A stretch of 64,000 bases of DNA from Orobanche coerulescens (Eukaryota > Streptophyta > Magnoliopsida > Lamiales > Orobanchaceae): positions 9,781,001 through 9,845,000 of the forward strand of contig CM065804.1 of NCBI GenBank assembly GCA_033398695.1. Direction: 5' to 3'. The position numbers and the translations under genes were made by a program. Within the stretch, counting starts at the first letter, position 1; each line of letters starts with the position of its first letter. Positions 1 through 10,445 of this stretch are shown one piece after another. Below the pieces are notes generated by a model. The model had not been told where the DNA came from. It did no database searches and worked only from the letters and a program-made list of their open reading frames with translations.

Positions 1-43
1 CCACAGCGCTGTAATATACCCTGAATATCTTGGGGGTGTTACA
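1..43 (+). repeat. 3' end of the 5' LTR of element H (chromovirus)
   Basis: The window opens inside an LTR. The sequence ends GGGGGTGTTACA at 43 and is followed six bases later by a tRNA primer site, which is the arrangement at the 5' LTR end of G, A and C. The first bases (CCAC) match the 3' arm of the conserved U5 stem-loop seen in the other LTRs. The rest of this LTR lies outside the window. Confidence 0.85.
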
Positions 44-48
44 GAAAA

Positions 49-60
49 TGGTATCAGAGC
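49..60 (+). other. Primer binding site of element H (initiator tRNA-Met type)
   Basis: TGGTATCAGAGC, the standard plant LTR-retrotransposon primer site complementary to the 3' end of initiator tRNA-Met. It lies five bases after the LTR end. The same 12-mer follows the 5' LTRs of G, A, C and (reverse strand) F. Confidence 0.9.
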
Positions 61-164
61 AACTAGGTTTATGGATACTTAGGCTTGTCGGCTATTTGGG
101 TCCAGTTGTGTTTTGTTTTGCACATCGTCACACCGCTGCCAGCATCTCGGTACTTCCAGTGCCC

Positions 165-283
165 GTAAGTTTTTCCTTACTCTGTTCCTTGTTTCCTTGT
201 ATCGCACCTTTGATTCTTGATTTGTGATTGTTTTTCCCCCCGTACTTACCATCGAATTGCTTCTGCTACTTATTTAACACTAG
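165..283 (+). other. Possible leader intron of element H
   Basis: A consensus donor GTAAGT at 165-170 follows the primer site. A pyrimidine-rich tract ending in AG at 282-283 sits one base before the gag ATG. Element G has the same layout (35415-35583). This is inferred from splice-site consensus only; no transcript is available. Confidence 0.35.
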
Positions 284-284
284 T

Positions 285-565
285 ATGGATGCTGGAATAG
301 GTCGTGGTCGTGGTCATGGTCGTGGTCGTGGACGCGGTCGGGGACATGGGGCAGCCGATGAGGCGGCCACATCGCATTCTTCTGGAGCCGGCAGTACGGG
401 TGACCGTCATAGCCTGCTTCTACTCAAGATGGCGCCGATCTTGGTGTTGCGGCTGTTATGCAACAAATGGTGAACCAAATGGCGGCAATAGCTCAGGCGG
501 TTTAGAACTCGACTTCGGCCCATACTGCTCGGAGCGGAGCAGATCGTTTGCTTCAGGATGTCATC
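285..565 (+). pseudogene. gag N-terminal fragment of element H
   Basis: This encodes the start of a chromovirus Gag polyprotein, the capsid precursor. The ATG at 285 is followed by a basic Gly-Arg repeat tail (MDAGIGRGRGHGRGRG). After a frame change near 400, a second frame holds a helical stretch (MQQMVNQMAAIAQA) typical of the region before the capsid domain; that frame then meets TAG. The start was chosen because G has an equivalent ATG preceded by the same AG-T context. The reading is cut at 565 by the LTR of element E, so capsid, zinc knuckles and pol are absent. It is a relic with no intact product. Its assignment to the Tekay/Del group is by resemblance to G and E. Confidence 0.7.
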
Positions 566-598
566 TGTAACACCCTAAAAGGCGGCTATTACAGTGCC

Positions 599-621
599 GT
601 GGACCCCACACTGGGATCCAC
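599..621 (-). promoter_or_regulatory. U5 stem-loop of element E LTR
   Basis: On the element strand, GTGGATCCC and GGGGTCCAC are separated by a short loop and lie about 35 nt before the LTR end. Families F and D have GTAGATCC with GGGTCTAC or GGGTTTAC here, so the A-T pair of F is a G-C pair in E. Confidence 0.55.
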
Positions 622-2913
622 CAGGCGATATCCAAAACAGATTAAATAAATATTATTTGTGATACCGAACCACAATGAATAGTCATTACTCCGATTAGAA
701 GTTTATTAAAAATATGGCCAACGACCTTATAATACACAGGATCCGAACCACAAGTATAAACCATATGGAGATGGAAAATACTTCAAATGTCAATACAACC
801 AGATAGTAATTTAAATGAAGCAGAAAATAAAATAACATAACACGGTTTAACATAACCGGACAACAAATGATGTGGGCCCCCCGAACTAGTATCCTTCGAA
901 CCCTTCGCCGTCAACATGCTCTTCCCGTGCCTTGCCTTTGCCTCGACCTAAAATACAATACAAGTATTTCGCCCATAACACAGGGTCAGATATATATGAT
1001 AATCAATTCTTCCGACATTATACAATTCACATAAATAGATTTCAAGGAAAAACATCCCGACTATTAATCCTACCCCCCGGGCGTATGCAACAATCAGTCA
1101 CAAACCGTCGAACACATCCAATCAAACATGGACTATGAACGATTAACAATATAGCTCAAGATGGACATCACAGTACGCCCGATCCGGAAATGTGTCCGTG
1201 TACATGTCCACCCCGTATACGGAATCTGGAATATACGTGTGACGATGTACCTAATTAGCCTCACGAACTACGTCTCGTGTGCACGGTCCAATGCGGAATA
1301 ACATCCACGCATGACTATATATGTGCTTGGCTAAAAATCCTACACAATAACCAATCGGAACGCAGATATGATTTCGGATATGTCACGATACAACATGACA
1401 ACGAATTCAATAAATCACACATCCGATTAAGGATCAAGAAAACTCACCGAAGTGAAAATAAAGACCAACGAGATCAACGATTCAAAGCCACGTACTTGGG
1501 AATGCAACCCCATGATGAAACGGAAATAACGTCAAGGACAATGTCAAATCACGACAAGCATTTCATAAACATTTCATACACATGAAATGTATAAACATCA
1601 CAAGAATCTAATCATCATTATAACCAAGCAAGATAACTTGCCTCAATACGGAGACGAGAATAGTCCTCTTCTTGTCGAAACGAACGAACAACCCTCGACT
1701 AATGTTGTTTTTTTCTCGAACAATCAACCTTAAACGAAATGTATTTTACTCAATAACATATTCGTATAATTATCACTATAGGATTAGTAAGACGACATCC
1801 TACACTCCTTTAGAATAGTTTGATATCTCGAAATATCAAAGTCTTATGCCAAGAGTTCTTTTAACATCATTACAACCATAAAAATCGGTTTGCAATATTT
1901 TTACCGAATGTTCACATGGTTAATCATAAATAAGAATTCTATCAAGGGTATGTTGAATAACCAATTATGATGTTAAGATCATCTTATGATGATTAAACTT
2001 TCCAAAACATTAAAATGTTGAAGGATCAAAATCTGCACATTTATGATCATTCTCCTCTCATCTAAATTGAATATTAAGCTTACAACAAGGTTATTAGTTA
2101 TGAGATTACACCATATTCATGAAGGTTATCAAAATCTTTCTTTACAGGGCTGGAATATCCATTAACATTATGATGAATTCACCATCTATCTAGTATGATG
2201 ATCACAACATTCTAAGTTCTCAACACATTAGATTAATGAAAAGTTGTTGTTGTTGGTTTCACAAATATCCTTAACCATTCAAAATCTTGCTGAGCTAAAC
2301 ATAAGGAGAATATGATTCTTAAGAAATCTGAACACGAAGACACCCTTCTACTTCTAACATGGACAAGTTCTTCCCAAGGTAAGTGAAAACTTAAAATGGT
2401 GTTTAATCACTTTATGATAACAACTCTATTAGTTAAATCCAACTATGGTGAAGTTAACTGATTCAAGGTGTTCTAATGAGCTAAATTCGTCCACTAAGAT
2501 GAGCATGATAGTTACAACATGGTTAAAATCACTATATCATCAAGAACACATCCATCTCAAACCCTTATTTATCATATTCATCAAAAGTGTTAAAAAGGTT
2601 GGATTAAAACTATGTTTTACTTGATTAATCTAACTCTAGGTGAAGTATAATTCGTTACTACATCAACATATGAAAATGATACAGAGAAGAAAGTACACCT
2701 ATCTCCAGAAACGAAGAACAACCTCAATGCTATGAGAAAATATACTCCAAGCTCAAGAACACCTCCTAATCTCCAAGGAAATGAGCTCCACTCCAAGATT
2801 TAAGGCTTAGAAGCAAGCTGGGGGAGGTTGATATCGGTTTGGGAGTGCAGAGGGACGATAAATGGAGAGAGAATCGGTTTGAAGTTGTGAAGAAATGAAA
2901 AACAGTCTAGTCC

Positions 2914-3273
2914 TATAAATAGACTGTGCAGACTTAGCGCACGCTAACGGTAAGCTTTAGCGTACGCTAACACACTTACGTACGCTAACTGGTTAATATT
3001 ACGTACGTAAGCGGCTTACAGTGGCTACTATATTGAATTCGCAGGTCGTTAGTGCACGCTAATGAAAAAAGGGGTTACGCACGCTAATAAAAGTTGACTC
3101 TGGCCGACATGACAGCTCAGACATTACTCACATGCATGCTAACGGCTAAGAAGTTCACGTGCTGAAGTCAACTGATGCCAGATTCTCTCTTAGCGTACGC
3201 AACAGAGGAAACATTACGCACGCTAAGGCACAAGATTAACGTATGTTAATCATGCTACGTAGCGTACGCTACG
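2914..3273 (-). promoter_or_regulatory. U3 core of element E LTR: palindrome array plus TATA box
   Basis: About 11 copies or near-copies of TTAGCGYRCGCTAA (variants TTAGCGTACGCTAA, TTACGCACGCTAA, GTAGCGTACGCTAC) lie between 2934 and 3273. On the element strand the last copy is about 13 bp upstream of TATTTATA (2914-2921). The likely role is an LTR promoter with clustered factor-binding sites. The function is inferred. Confidence 0.6.
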
Positions 3274-3462
3274 TCAACAGAAAAGTTAAAAATGTATCTC
3301 TCTAATTAACATAGAATCATCGAGTATGAAATGAAATAACAACGATATGAAGTTCAAATCTATAATACCTCAACATAATACTAAATGCAACGATTCATGA
3401 TAATCAGATTATCCAAATAATACAATGACAGGTAAAAACGAAAATTACAGTCGGATATTACA

Positions 3463-3656
3463 TACTCCCCCCCTTAAAAAGAGTTTCGTCCCCGAAACTA
3501 AGGGGTAAATAACTCGGGGTATCTCGCTCGCATACTATCCTCGGTTTCCCACGTAGCCTCCTCGACTCCGTGTCATGACCACTGAACCTTCAGTAGGGGA
3601 ATCGTCTTGTTCCGTAACTGCTTGATCCTCCTCTCAAGTATCCGCACAGGACGCTC
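3463..3656 (-). pseudogene. Polypurine tract and C-terminal chromodomain part of element E pol
   Basis: The minus strand reads the end of a chromodomain with the recognisable string EEATWETEDSMRARYP and a stop at 3500-3498. The purine-rich plus-strand primer region follows, immediately before the LTR. One in-frame TGA interrupts the domain (WS*HG), consistent with CGA to TGA. Chromodomains at the end of integrase direct chromovirus insertion into chromatin. The upstream half is at 15446-15540, on the other side of element B. Confidence 0.8.
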
Positions 3657-4513
3657 TGTTGTTACCCAAAATATAATCCGAAGATAATATTGCTGGAATG
3701 ATCGAGTAACAAACAAATGCGAGAACACTAACGTGAGAAAATAGATAACACAAGATTTGCCGGGGTTGTTAATCCCGGGCTTGAATGCTCTCGCGAGATT
3801 TTATTAATAAGTATACTGTTGAGTACAAATATTAATGTTAGAATCTATCACAAAGAGTGTAAAGATTTCTAGTTGAAGAATCAGATATGGAGTTCTGTGA
3901 ATTCTTGCTATGGATGTTCTGTGTATGAGAATGTCTTTTTCTTTCTCTCTTGCTTGCTGTATTTCGAAGCCCTTATTCTGAGTTATGGACCTCCTATTTA
4001 TAGCAGACCAAGTTCCTGGGCCCCCCCCGACGATCGCAGACGATCGTCGTTATTTATATTATAATAAGACGGCCGATCGTCCCGTCGCGTGGGGCTTCTT
4101 CCTTAAAGTCCGCGGTTGTTACTGACAGCCGGCTGTACGGTCTGACGGGTAACTCTCATGCGTTTCTGAGCCGCTGTCACCCACCTTTTCGGCGGCACTG
4201 TTGGTAGGTGAGGTAGGTGACAGGGTGTGGGCACAGGTCTTGTCTGTCAGCACCTTTTGAGATCTGCTCGTGGGTCCCAGCCCGAGATTTGGGCTTTGAT
4301 GACTTTTGACGGATGTTAGATTAATACGTGGCACGAGACGATCGCCAACCGACAAAAGACGATCGCCAATCGACAAAAGATGATCGCCAATCGACAAAAG
4401 GCGATCGCCGTGGGTGCTTAGTTCTGGGTGTTCGCCCCGAGTATATCTCTTATGGTAGACTCCCCGACTGCTATGACGATCGCCTTCGAGGCGTGTTTAA
4501 ATGCCGCACAACA
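3657..4513 (-). repeat. 3' LTR of element B
   Basis: 857 bp, nearly identical to 14611-15445. It begins TGTTGT and ends ACAACA, a 6-bp inverted terminal repeat. It contains four GACGATCGCC-type units where the 5' LTR has three. Confidence 0.92.
4337..4411 (+). repeat. 21-bp tandem repeat in element B 3' LTR
   Basis: Units of GACGATCGCCAAYCGACAAAA: three full plus a partial. The 5' LTR (15290-15343) has two full units plus the partial, so one unit was gained or lost after insertion or during replication. The core GCGATCGC is palindromic and rich in CpG. Confidence 0.85.
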
Positions 4514-4530
4514 ATTGCCCCCCATCTCGG
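4514..4530 (-). other. Polypurine tract of element B
   Basis: On the minus strand, GAGATGGGGGGCAAT abuts the 3' LTR. Element B2 has the equivalent at 63510. It is the expected plus-strand primer. Confidence 0.8.
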
Positions 4531-4817
4531 CTCGATGTTGAAAACATGGGGTGAGGTGGCACTATTGGCGATCGCCAATGTTTTAGACGACCGGGCGATG
4601 TGATTTCAAATTTGGACGATCTCCTTTTGCGCTGGGAGCGGCGGACTTTCGAAACAATGCAAGGACACGCGTCGCGTTTCTATTGAGGGAGCCCGACGGT
4701 TCGTCAGACTTTGTCGTTTGGCGTGCCCTCGAAAAGACGCGCACGCGGGGTTCGAGGGCCGTATTTATCCCAGCCCTCGGATTTTCGCCTATTTGCACAG
4801 AGACCCCCGCCTCCATC

Positions 4818-4825
4818 TATAAAAG
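4818..4825 (+). promoter_or_regulatory. TATA box of the antisense gene in element B
   Basis: TATAAAAG within CATCTATAAAAGGGG, 148 bp before the ATG at 4973 and oriented opposite to gag-pol. Together with the introns and the poly(A) signal at 7756 it suggests an independent transcription unit. Confidence 0.6.
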
Positions 4826-5894
4826 GGGCTAGGGCTACTCCATTTTCACCTTTTACGCGTCCTTGCCTTCCTGCTGAAACTCTGCAAAAATTTCCGAAGC
4901 TTGTTGTGCCGACCGTCTTCTTTTCTTTAGGTAAGAAACCCAATTTTTCTTTCTCCCTTAATTTTTGAGAATATGTCGGGAGGATCTAAGGTTTTCGAGG
5001 TCGGAAGCACTTCTGCCGCCGCAGCTTCGCCGGACCGGGAGGGAATTCCTGAGGGAATCCCTGTGGAAACGGCCGTGGAGGCTATTCGTGCGGGGATTGC
5101 ACCCGCAGAGCTTGAGGAGCTTTTCAACGAGGCCGTAGTGGTGGGATCTGCGGCGGCGGAGGAGCGAGACGCGTCGCCGGTGGAGGAAGACGAACTGATG
5201 CGTTTGTCTTGGGAAAGAGATAGCGTCTCCGCCCCGTCTATACGGCTTTTGCTAAACTTATGGAGGGGATTGCCGGGCCCTGTCCGGAGTTTGATTTCGA
5301 AGCTTACTCCGCCGCTCATCCCTACGTACATGTGAAGCGGACGGAGTTTCGGGCTGCTGAACTGTCTCAATGGACTCTTGGTCAGATTCAGAGCTCGGCG
5401 ACCTGGAAGGACATGACCCGCTGGAGGGCCAAATATCATATCCCCTCTGATGTGTCTTTGCACGTGCCCGCCGAGAACGAACGTGCCGACCAGCCTCCCG
5501 AGGGTATGGTCGCCATCAACGAAATGACTTCGTTGCCAGATCGCGGTTTCCCTTGCCGTCATTGCCTCGTATCCGCCGATCGCTCGAATTTGGCGCCTCT
5601 TGATTGACGCCAAACGCCCGGCCGCAGACATCGACATTGACCTTGTTTGGCGGTCACAGTTGTTTTGCTTGCCTTCATACCGGGAGATGAATTATCTTTT
5701 TAAGCCGACTGCGAAAGGATCGATCGGCGGTACCATATCCAAGGTCGCCAGGTAGGGTGGTTATCGGGTGCCGAGCAAGACTCGGGGCGACCTGAAAAAG
5801 TGGTGCTGGGTTGGTGGTGCATGGAGGTCGGCATCGAGCGAACCGCCGGAGGAGGAGTTGGATATCCCTACCAATTTTCGGGAGAGGAATCCAA

Positions 5895-5963
5895 GTAAGG
5901 GTTTCCTTTCTCCCTTTATTTGGACACTCCTTGGACTGATCTAATTTATTCCCCTTTTTGCAG
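5895..5963 (+). other. Intron 1 of the antisense gene
   Basis: Donor GTAAGG, T-rich tract, acceptor TTTTTGCAG. Removing it joins an open frame across the junction (AAT CCA A/GA TCC). Confidence 0.6.
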
Positions 5964-6128
5964 GATCCCTTGTTCCATCGATCGACGATCTCCCCTTTGA
6001 TTTCTCGATCGTCTGGGAGCGGATTCGCGCATTGCCGGTTTCCTATAAAGACGTTCAATCAGTCAGCCACGAATCTCATCGGTTGGGAGCTCGACTGTTT
6101 CGCTTCCCTCGCCACCTGAAGGCACCTG

Positions 6129-6227
6129 GTATGACTTTTCATCCACTCTTTTCTGCGAGGCGATCGTATCCAAGAGGTCGCCATGTTTACGTAAGTGTTT
6201 AACTTATTTTAGTTTTCTCTTTGGCAG
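6129..6227 (+). other. Intron 2 of the antisense gene
   Basis: Donor GTATGA and acceptor TTTGGCAG. Open coding sequence lies on both sides. Confidence 0.5.
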
Positions 6228-6657
6228 AGATTTATTTTCCCCGTATCACCGAGCTACCGCAGGAGATCGCCATGTCTAATCCTGGTTTTCTCGGTCGCCT
6301 TCATCTGGGAAAGAAAATGGGTCGCGTTGCTGCGACGTCGTCTTGCCCTGCCCCTGTGGTGAAGCCAGCTGCGGTGCCGGTCGCCGAACCGGAATCTCAA
6401 GGTGAGGAACAACTTCAGCGCAACCGCAAGAGGCGGAGGCCGGAGGGGTCCCTCTCGTCGGCTGAGGCGGATTTAATTATTTTGGAGCCGCCGATCGCCG
6501 CTCCTGCTTTCTTCCGCCTGGCGGCGAGGGGTGCAGTCCCAAGCCATCGGCATCCGGCCTCCGGACATCCGCGCTTCTTGAAAAGGACGGCGATCGCTGA
6601 AGCCGAGACTTCTCGGGGAAAGCCCTACTTCGGCCGCGATCCAGAGCTGGTCAACAG

Positions 6658-6741
6658 GTGAGAATGGTTTGAACTTTTCGAGCTAGGCGTTCTGAGTAAA
6701 GGTTTAGGCTAACTCCTTGGTTTCCTTGGTTTGCGCTGCAG
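6658..6741 (+). other. Intron 3 of the antisense gene
   Basis: Donor GTGAGA and acceptor GCTGCAG. Joining restores a continuous frame (LVN-RVRLADPDVAP). Confidence 0.6.
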
Positions 6742-7755
6742 GGTTCGTCTTGCCGATCCGGACGTTGCTCCCATGATGCTGGACTTTCTGTCGAGCAAGG
6801 CTCCGCAACAATCTCTCGAAGTCCCTGCTTACGTTCGCCAGGCTATCACCTCTTTGCCCAAGGCTTGGACGACCGACCTCGATGCCATCGCTCGTCGTCG
6901 ATCTGGAGACGCCATGCAGGCGACAGTTGCCCTGGCTCTTCAGACGGCGACGATGGCCGTCCAGGCTGCAAGGGATTTTGAGGGGCGACCCTCCACTGCT
7001 CATCTCCATCGCGACCTCGAGGCCGCCCGGAACAAAAATATCGAGGATGCCAACCGGATTCGGGCTATGGAGAAGGAGTATGAGGAGACGGCCAAGAGGG
7101 CTAAACAGGATGTGTATCGATTGATGTAGGAGCTGAGCCGCTCCAAGGAGGCTGCCGATCGGTCTCGTGATGATGAGAAAGAAACTCGCCAGAAGCTCGC
7201 GACGTCGCAGGAGGAGGCGGTCGGACTGAAGGCGATGGTTGATCGGCTCAGCGGTGAGCTGGACGTGGCCAAGAAGGAGCTGGGGAAGGCCCAAGGTGAG
7301 ACTGCCACCAAGGTTGTCGAGCTGGCGGAGGCTGAGAAGACGGCCGCGGAGTTGAAGGGCCAACTGAAGGCGATCGAGACCGATCCCTACCAAAGTGTGG
7401 CGCTCGCCGGCGAGTTCGCCTATTACTTGGCCTATGCTGACGCTGTCCGAGCCGCAAAGGAGGCAGGGATCGAGGTCGGTCCCTTGATGGAGAGCTTCAA
7501 ATCCTACGCCCTCGCGCATCCTTTGCACCCGGAGTTCTCCTTGCCGATCCTTGACTTAGCCGACTTCGGGATCGACTTGAGTTGGTATACGGGTAAACTC
7601 ATTCATCCCGAAGCCGAAGCCGATCCGCAACCCGAGGGCGAAGACCAGCAGGCGGAGCCTTGAGAGGCATTTTTGTTTTCCTCTGTAACTTTGTACTTTT
7701 CGTTTTCCTTTTGTAATGCCTTCGGGCCCCGTAATGTACTAAACTTGTGTTTATG

Positions 7756-7761
7756 AATAAA
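7756..7761 (+). terminator. Poly(A) signal of the antisense gene
   Basis: AATAAA about 95 bp after the stop codon at 7661-7663, on the same strand as the antisense gene. Confidence 0.5.
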
Positions 7762-8744
7762 ATGTTCCTCTTTTCATACGATCGCCTTTGAATGTTTTCG
7801 TGCAACTTTTACAAGTATGTGTATGATTGCTTTCGACGTTTTGTTCATCCGATCGATTGTCTGAGTGTTGAAAGCATTGATATGTTTTGAATCGGAATTC
7901 TTACTTGTAATTTTTGTTGGACGACTTCGATCGTCCTGCGCGTGTTTGAGCGAATGTGTTTGAGTGAGGCCGATCGTGTGTGGTTCCTTTTGTTTGATCG
8001 TATTTTGGATTAGCTCGACCCATCTCTGCCCCCCTTGTTTTTTGTTTACTTATTGTAAGTAAGGAAACAAAAACTAGGTTGTCCTGAGCTATCTTGATTT
8101 TCGGTTACAAGAATTATGTATGGTTGGGGTGTTCGATGGATCGACCTCCCTTATCGTGTCTTTGTGTGCGAGGGATGTTGTGTATCCCGCGACTCACTTT
8201 CTGTGAGGGCCCTCCGTTAGACTACGCCTGCGTCGCGTTAGAACGAAAGGTGGGCGATCTTGGTCTGGAGGAGTCCTTGCGCGGGGCGTCGTCGGTTTAT
8301 TCGACTCCATGCCCGCGGCTTGTCAGCTCTGCTTCCACCTCGGCCCGCCATGAAGATGGCGACCCTCGACGGTGTACGTTGAGACGGGGGTAGTGGCATG
8401 TTGCATTGTCCGGGTTCACCATGTTAGATGATGAACCATTGAGGGAGGGCGATCGTGTCCACTGATTAGTTTTGGAGGGTCCTTCGGCTACGCCGGCCTC
8501 GTATCTAAACGAAGGGCGGGCGATCTAAGCTCGAAGGAACCTTGCATAGGCGAAGCTGTCGGTTCCATCGACCTCCAGTGCCATGGCTGTATTGTTTTCT
8601 ACCTCGGATTGTCATTCTTGAACGACGATCCTCGACGGTATGTAATATGCTAGTGGGGCGATCACCAGAATAGATGGAATAGAGAACACCAACATTTCAT
8701 TATATTCCTTGTACATTTGGCAGTTGAAAATGAATACAAAGTTA
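7762..8744. repeat. Non-coding spacer with diverged direct repeats between antisense gene and pol of element B
   Basis: I find no coding sequence. A block near 8140-8400 (GGATCGACC ... GACTCACTTT ... GAGTCCTTGCGC ... ACCTCGGC ... CCTCGACGG) is echoed more weakly at 8440-8640. It is echoed clearly at 63745-64000 in element B2, so it is a conserved part of the Tat family. Confidence 0.6.
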
Positions 8745-9720
8745 TCATTGATAGTATTTCTTCAGATGTACAGCGTTCCAGGGATATCGGTCCGGAGTAC
8801 CGTCAGGGTGTTCCAGCTCGTAGGCTCCCTTAGTTAGCCATTTCGATATTCTGAAGGGACCTTCCCAACTTGGTCCAAAGACACCTGTGTGGGTTTGGAT
8901 ATTTTTGAGGACGAGGTCGCCCACTTGAAACCGCTTTTCCCTGACCTTCGAGTTGAAGAACTTTTCGGATCTCCTTTTGTGGATAGTGTTCTTCATTTCC
9001 GAGGTCAGTCGACGTTCTTCGAGCATGTCGAGGTCGATCCGCCGGGCCACATCATTATCGATCGTCATCTCTTGCTCGGTTCGATGGCTGAGGACGGCGA
9101 TCTCCGAGGGGATCACCGCTTCATTCAAGGCGAGGGCGAATGGGGTTTCGCCGTTGAATTGCGGGTCGTTGTTCGGTAAGACCACAAAACGTCTGGGAGC
9201 TCGCCGCCCATCGTCCTAGCCTGGATTCGAGTCGTGCTTTAATTGTGTGTTTGAGGATCTTGTTCACCGCCTCTACTCGCCCGTCTCGAGGGTGATAGGG
9301 AGCCGAGAACAACCTTTTGATTCCCCACTTATCACAGAATTGCATGACTTCTAAGCCGTCGAACTGCTTTCCATTGTCAGAGATGATGGCCTGGGGTAGA
9401 CCGAACCGGCATATGATGTTTCTCCAGATAAACTTGATCACTTGCTCTTGGCCGATCTTGTTTAGCGGTTCGGCCTCTGCCCATTTGGTGAAATAGTCGA
9501 CTCCGACGATGGCGAACTTACAGCCTCCTGGAGCCGTCGGTAAGGGACCTATGAGGTCGATGCCCCATTGAGCGAATGGCCATGGGCTGTACATTGAGAT
9601 GAGCTGCTCGGGGGAGAGCTTAATACTTGGTCCCATTACTTGACACCTATGGCACGACCTGGCATAAGCGATCGCATCCTTCTAAAGTGATGGCCAGAAA
9701 AAACCTTGCCTGGTTGTCTT
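8745..9720 (-). pseudogene. Integrase of Tat element B (decayed)
   Basis: This would insert the cDNA into the host genome. An N-terminal zinc-binding segment (H...H then CHRC) overlaps the end of the upstream piece. The catalytic core at 9636-9121 shows all three acidic residues: the D of WGIDLIGPL, the D of IISDNGKQF and the E of GRVEAVNKILK. The C-terminal part (9185-8745) has GETPFALALNEAV and ends in a GPF-type segment (GPSWEGPFRI). No chromodomain follows, as expected for Tat. A stop (WPSL*K) precedes the core, and a frame change near 9121-9220 separates the core from the C-terminus, so it is not functional. Confidence 0.88.
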
Positions 9721-10445
9721 AAGGATGAGAGCTCGTCCCCCCGCGTGGTTTCCACAGATTCCGTCGTGGATCTCGGCTAAGACGAGCTGTCCTTCCTCCG
9801 GTGTAATACACTTGAGGAGGGGAAGGTTGAAAGCTCGCTTGTAGAGCCGATCGTCTAATAGGGTGTATCTGGTCGCTCGGAGCTGGAGTTGGCGAGCTTT
9901 GATACGGTCGTCAGGGACCGTCCCGTCCTTCAAGTATTTGATGAACGGAGTCATCCAGCTTTCTTCAGCAACGGCAACTATGGCAACCAGGTTTCTTTCG
10001 ATTGCCGGCCTTGCAGACTTCGTAATTTGGATATTAGAGAAATCGGCTGCCCCATCTGACGACGCTAGCTTCGATAGGGCATCGGCCTGAGAGTTGTGCT
10101 CTCTCGGAACTTGTTCGATTTGTACTTCTTCAAACTTCGTGCACATTTCGGCGACCAGCTCTTGGTATTTGATCATCTGTTCGCCGCGCGCCTCATATTC
10201 TCCTTTGACTTGGTTCACGACCAAGAGGGAGTCCATGAAGATATGGAGGCGACGAACGTCTAGGGCGAGAGCTAGGTCGAGCCCGCCTACCAAAGCTTCG
10301 TATTCGGCTTCATTGTTGGTCGCACGAAACCCGAAACGCACGGCATTCGTGAAACTTTGTCCGCTGGGGCTAATGAGGACAATCCCCGCCCCTGATCGCG
10401 AGTTGGTCGCCGAACCATCAACGCATGCCTTCCAGTGTGGCGACC
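9682..10445 (-). pseudogene. Archaeal-type second RNase H of Tat element B
   Basis: This follows the normal RT-RNase H and begins with an ACVDGSAT motif around 10420 (first catalytic Asp). It continues through ATNNEAEYEAL (catalytic Glu) and FMDSLLVVNQV (Asp) to REHNSQADALSKLA (the last Asp region). This arrangement matches the extra 'archaeal-like' RNase H reported for plant Tat elements, which otherwise have a degenerate retroviral RNase H. The domain reads open without a stop through about 250 residues. It is better preserved than its neighbours and runs into the zinc-binding part of integrase. Confidence 0.85.

Larger units (their letters stand above)
566..3462 (-). repeat. 3' LTR of element E
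   Basis: About 2.9 kb. It runs from TGTAACACCC at 566 to ATATTACA at 3462, so on its own strand it begins TGTAATATCC and ends GGGTGTTACA. It is adjoined at 3463 by a polypurine tract and GGGACGAAACTC-type sequence, which fixes it as the 3' LTR. It carries a motif array and TATA box (2914-3273), a GAGGCAAGT motif on the minus strand (1636-1644) and a U5 stem-loop (599-621). No credible coding sequence was seen. Confidence 0.85.
4973..7663 (+). pseudogene. Antisense gene of Tat element B (Transposase_28-like), four exons, decayed
   Basis: This runs opposite to gag-pol between integrase and the 3' LTR, where Grande/Retand-type Tat elements carry an extra antisense ORF. Proposed exons are 4973-5894, 5964-6128, 6228-6657 and 6742-7663, with introns bounded by GTAAGG/GCAG, GTATGA/GCAG and GTGAGA/GCAG. 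The middle of exon 1 has YHIPSDVSLHVP followed by PPEGMVAINEM, which resembles the plant 'putative gypsy-type transposon' domain (Pfam Transposase_28). Exon 4 encodes a long charged coiled coil (roughly 6990-7370) and an acidic C-terminus. Defects are a frameshift near 5237, stops near 5607 and 5750, and TAG at 7127-7129 with the same frame open on both sides. The function of these proteins is not established. The family assignment is from memory of motif style, not a search. Confidence 0.65.

Noticed and set aside
4927..5637. 236-codon minus-strand ORF
   Set aside because: It is antisense to exon 1 of the antisense gene, GC-rich and low-complexity (Ser/Ala runs). The plus strand has a TATA box, introns and domain-like motifs.
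6704..7528. 274-codon minus-strand ORF
   Set aside because: It is the opposite strand of the coiled-coil exon of the antisense gene. The Leu/Arg-rich translation has no retroviral motif, and pol of element B ends upstream at 8745.
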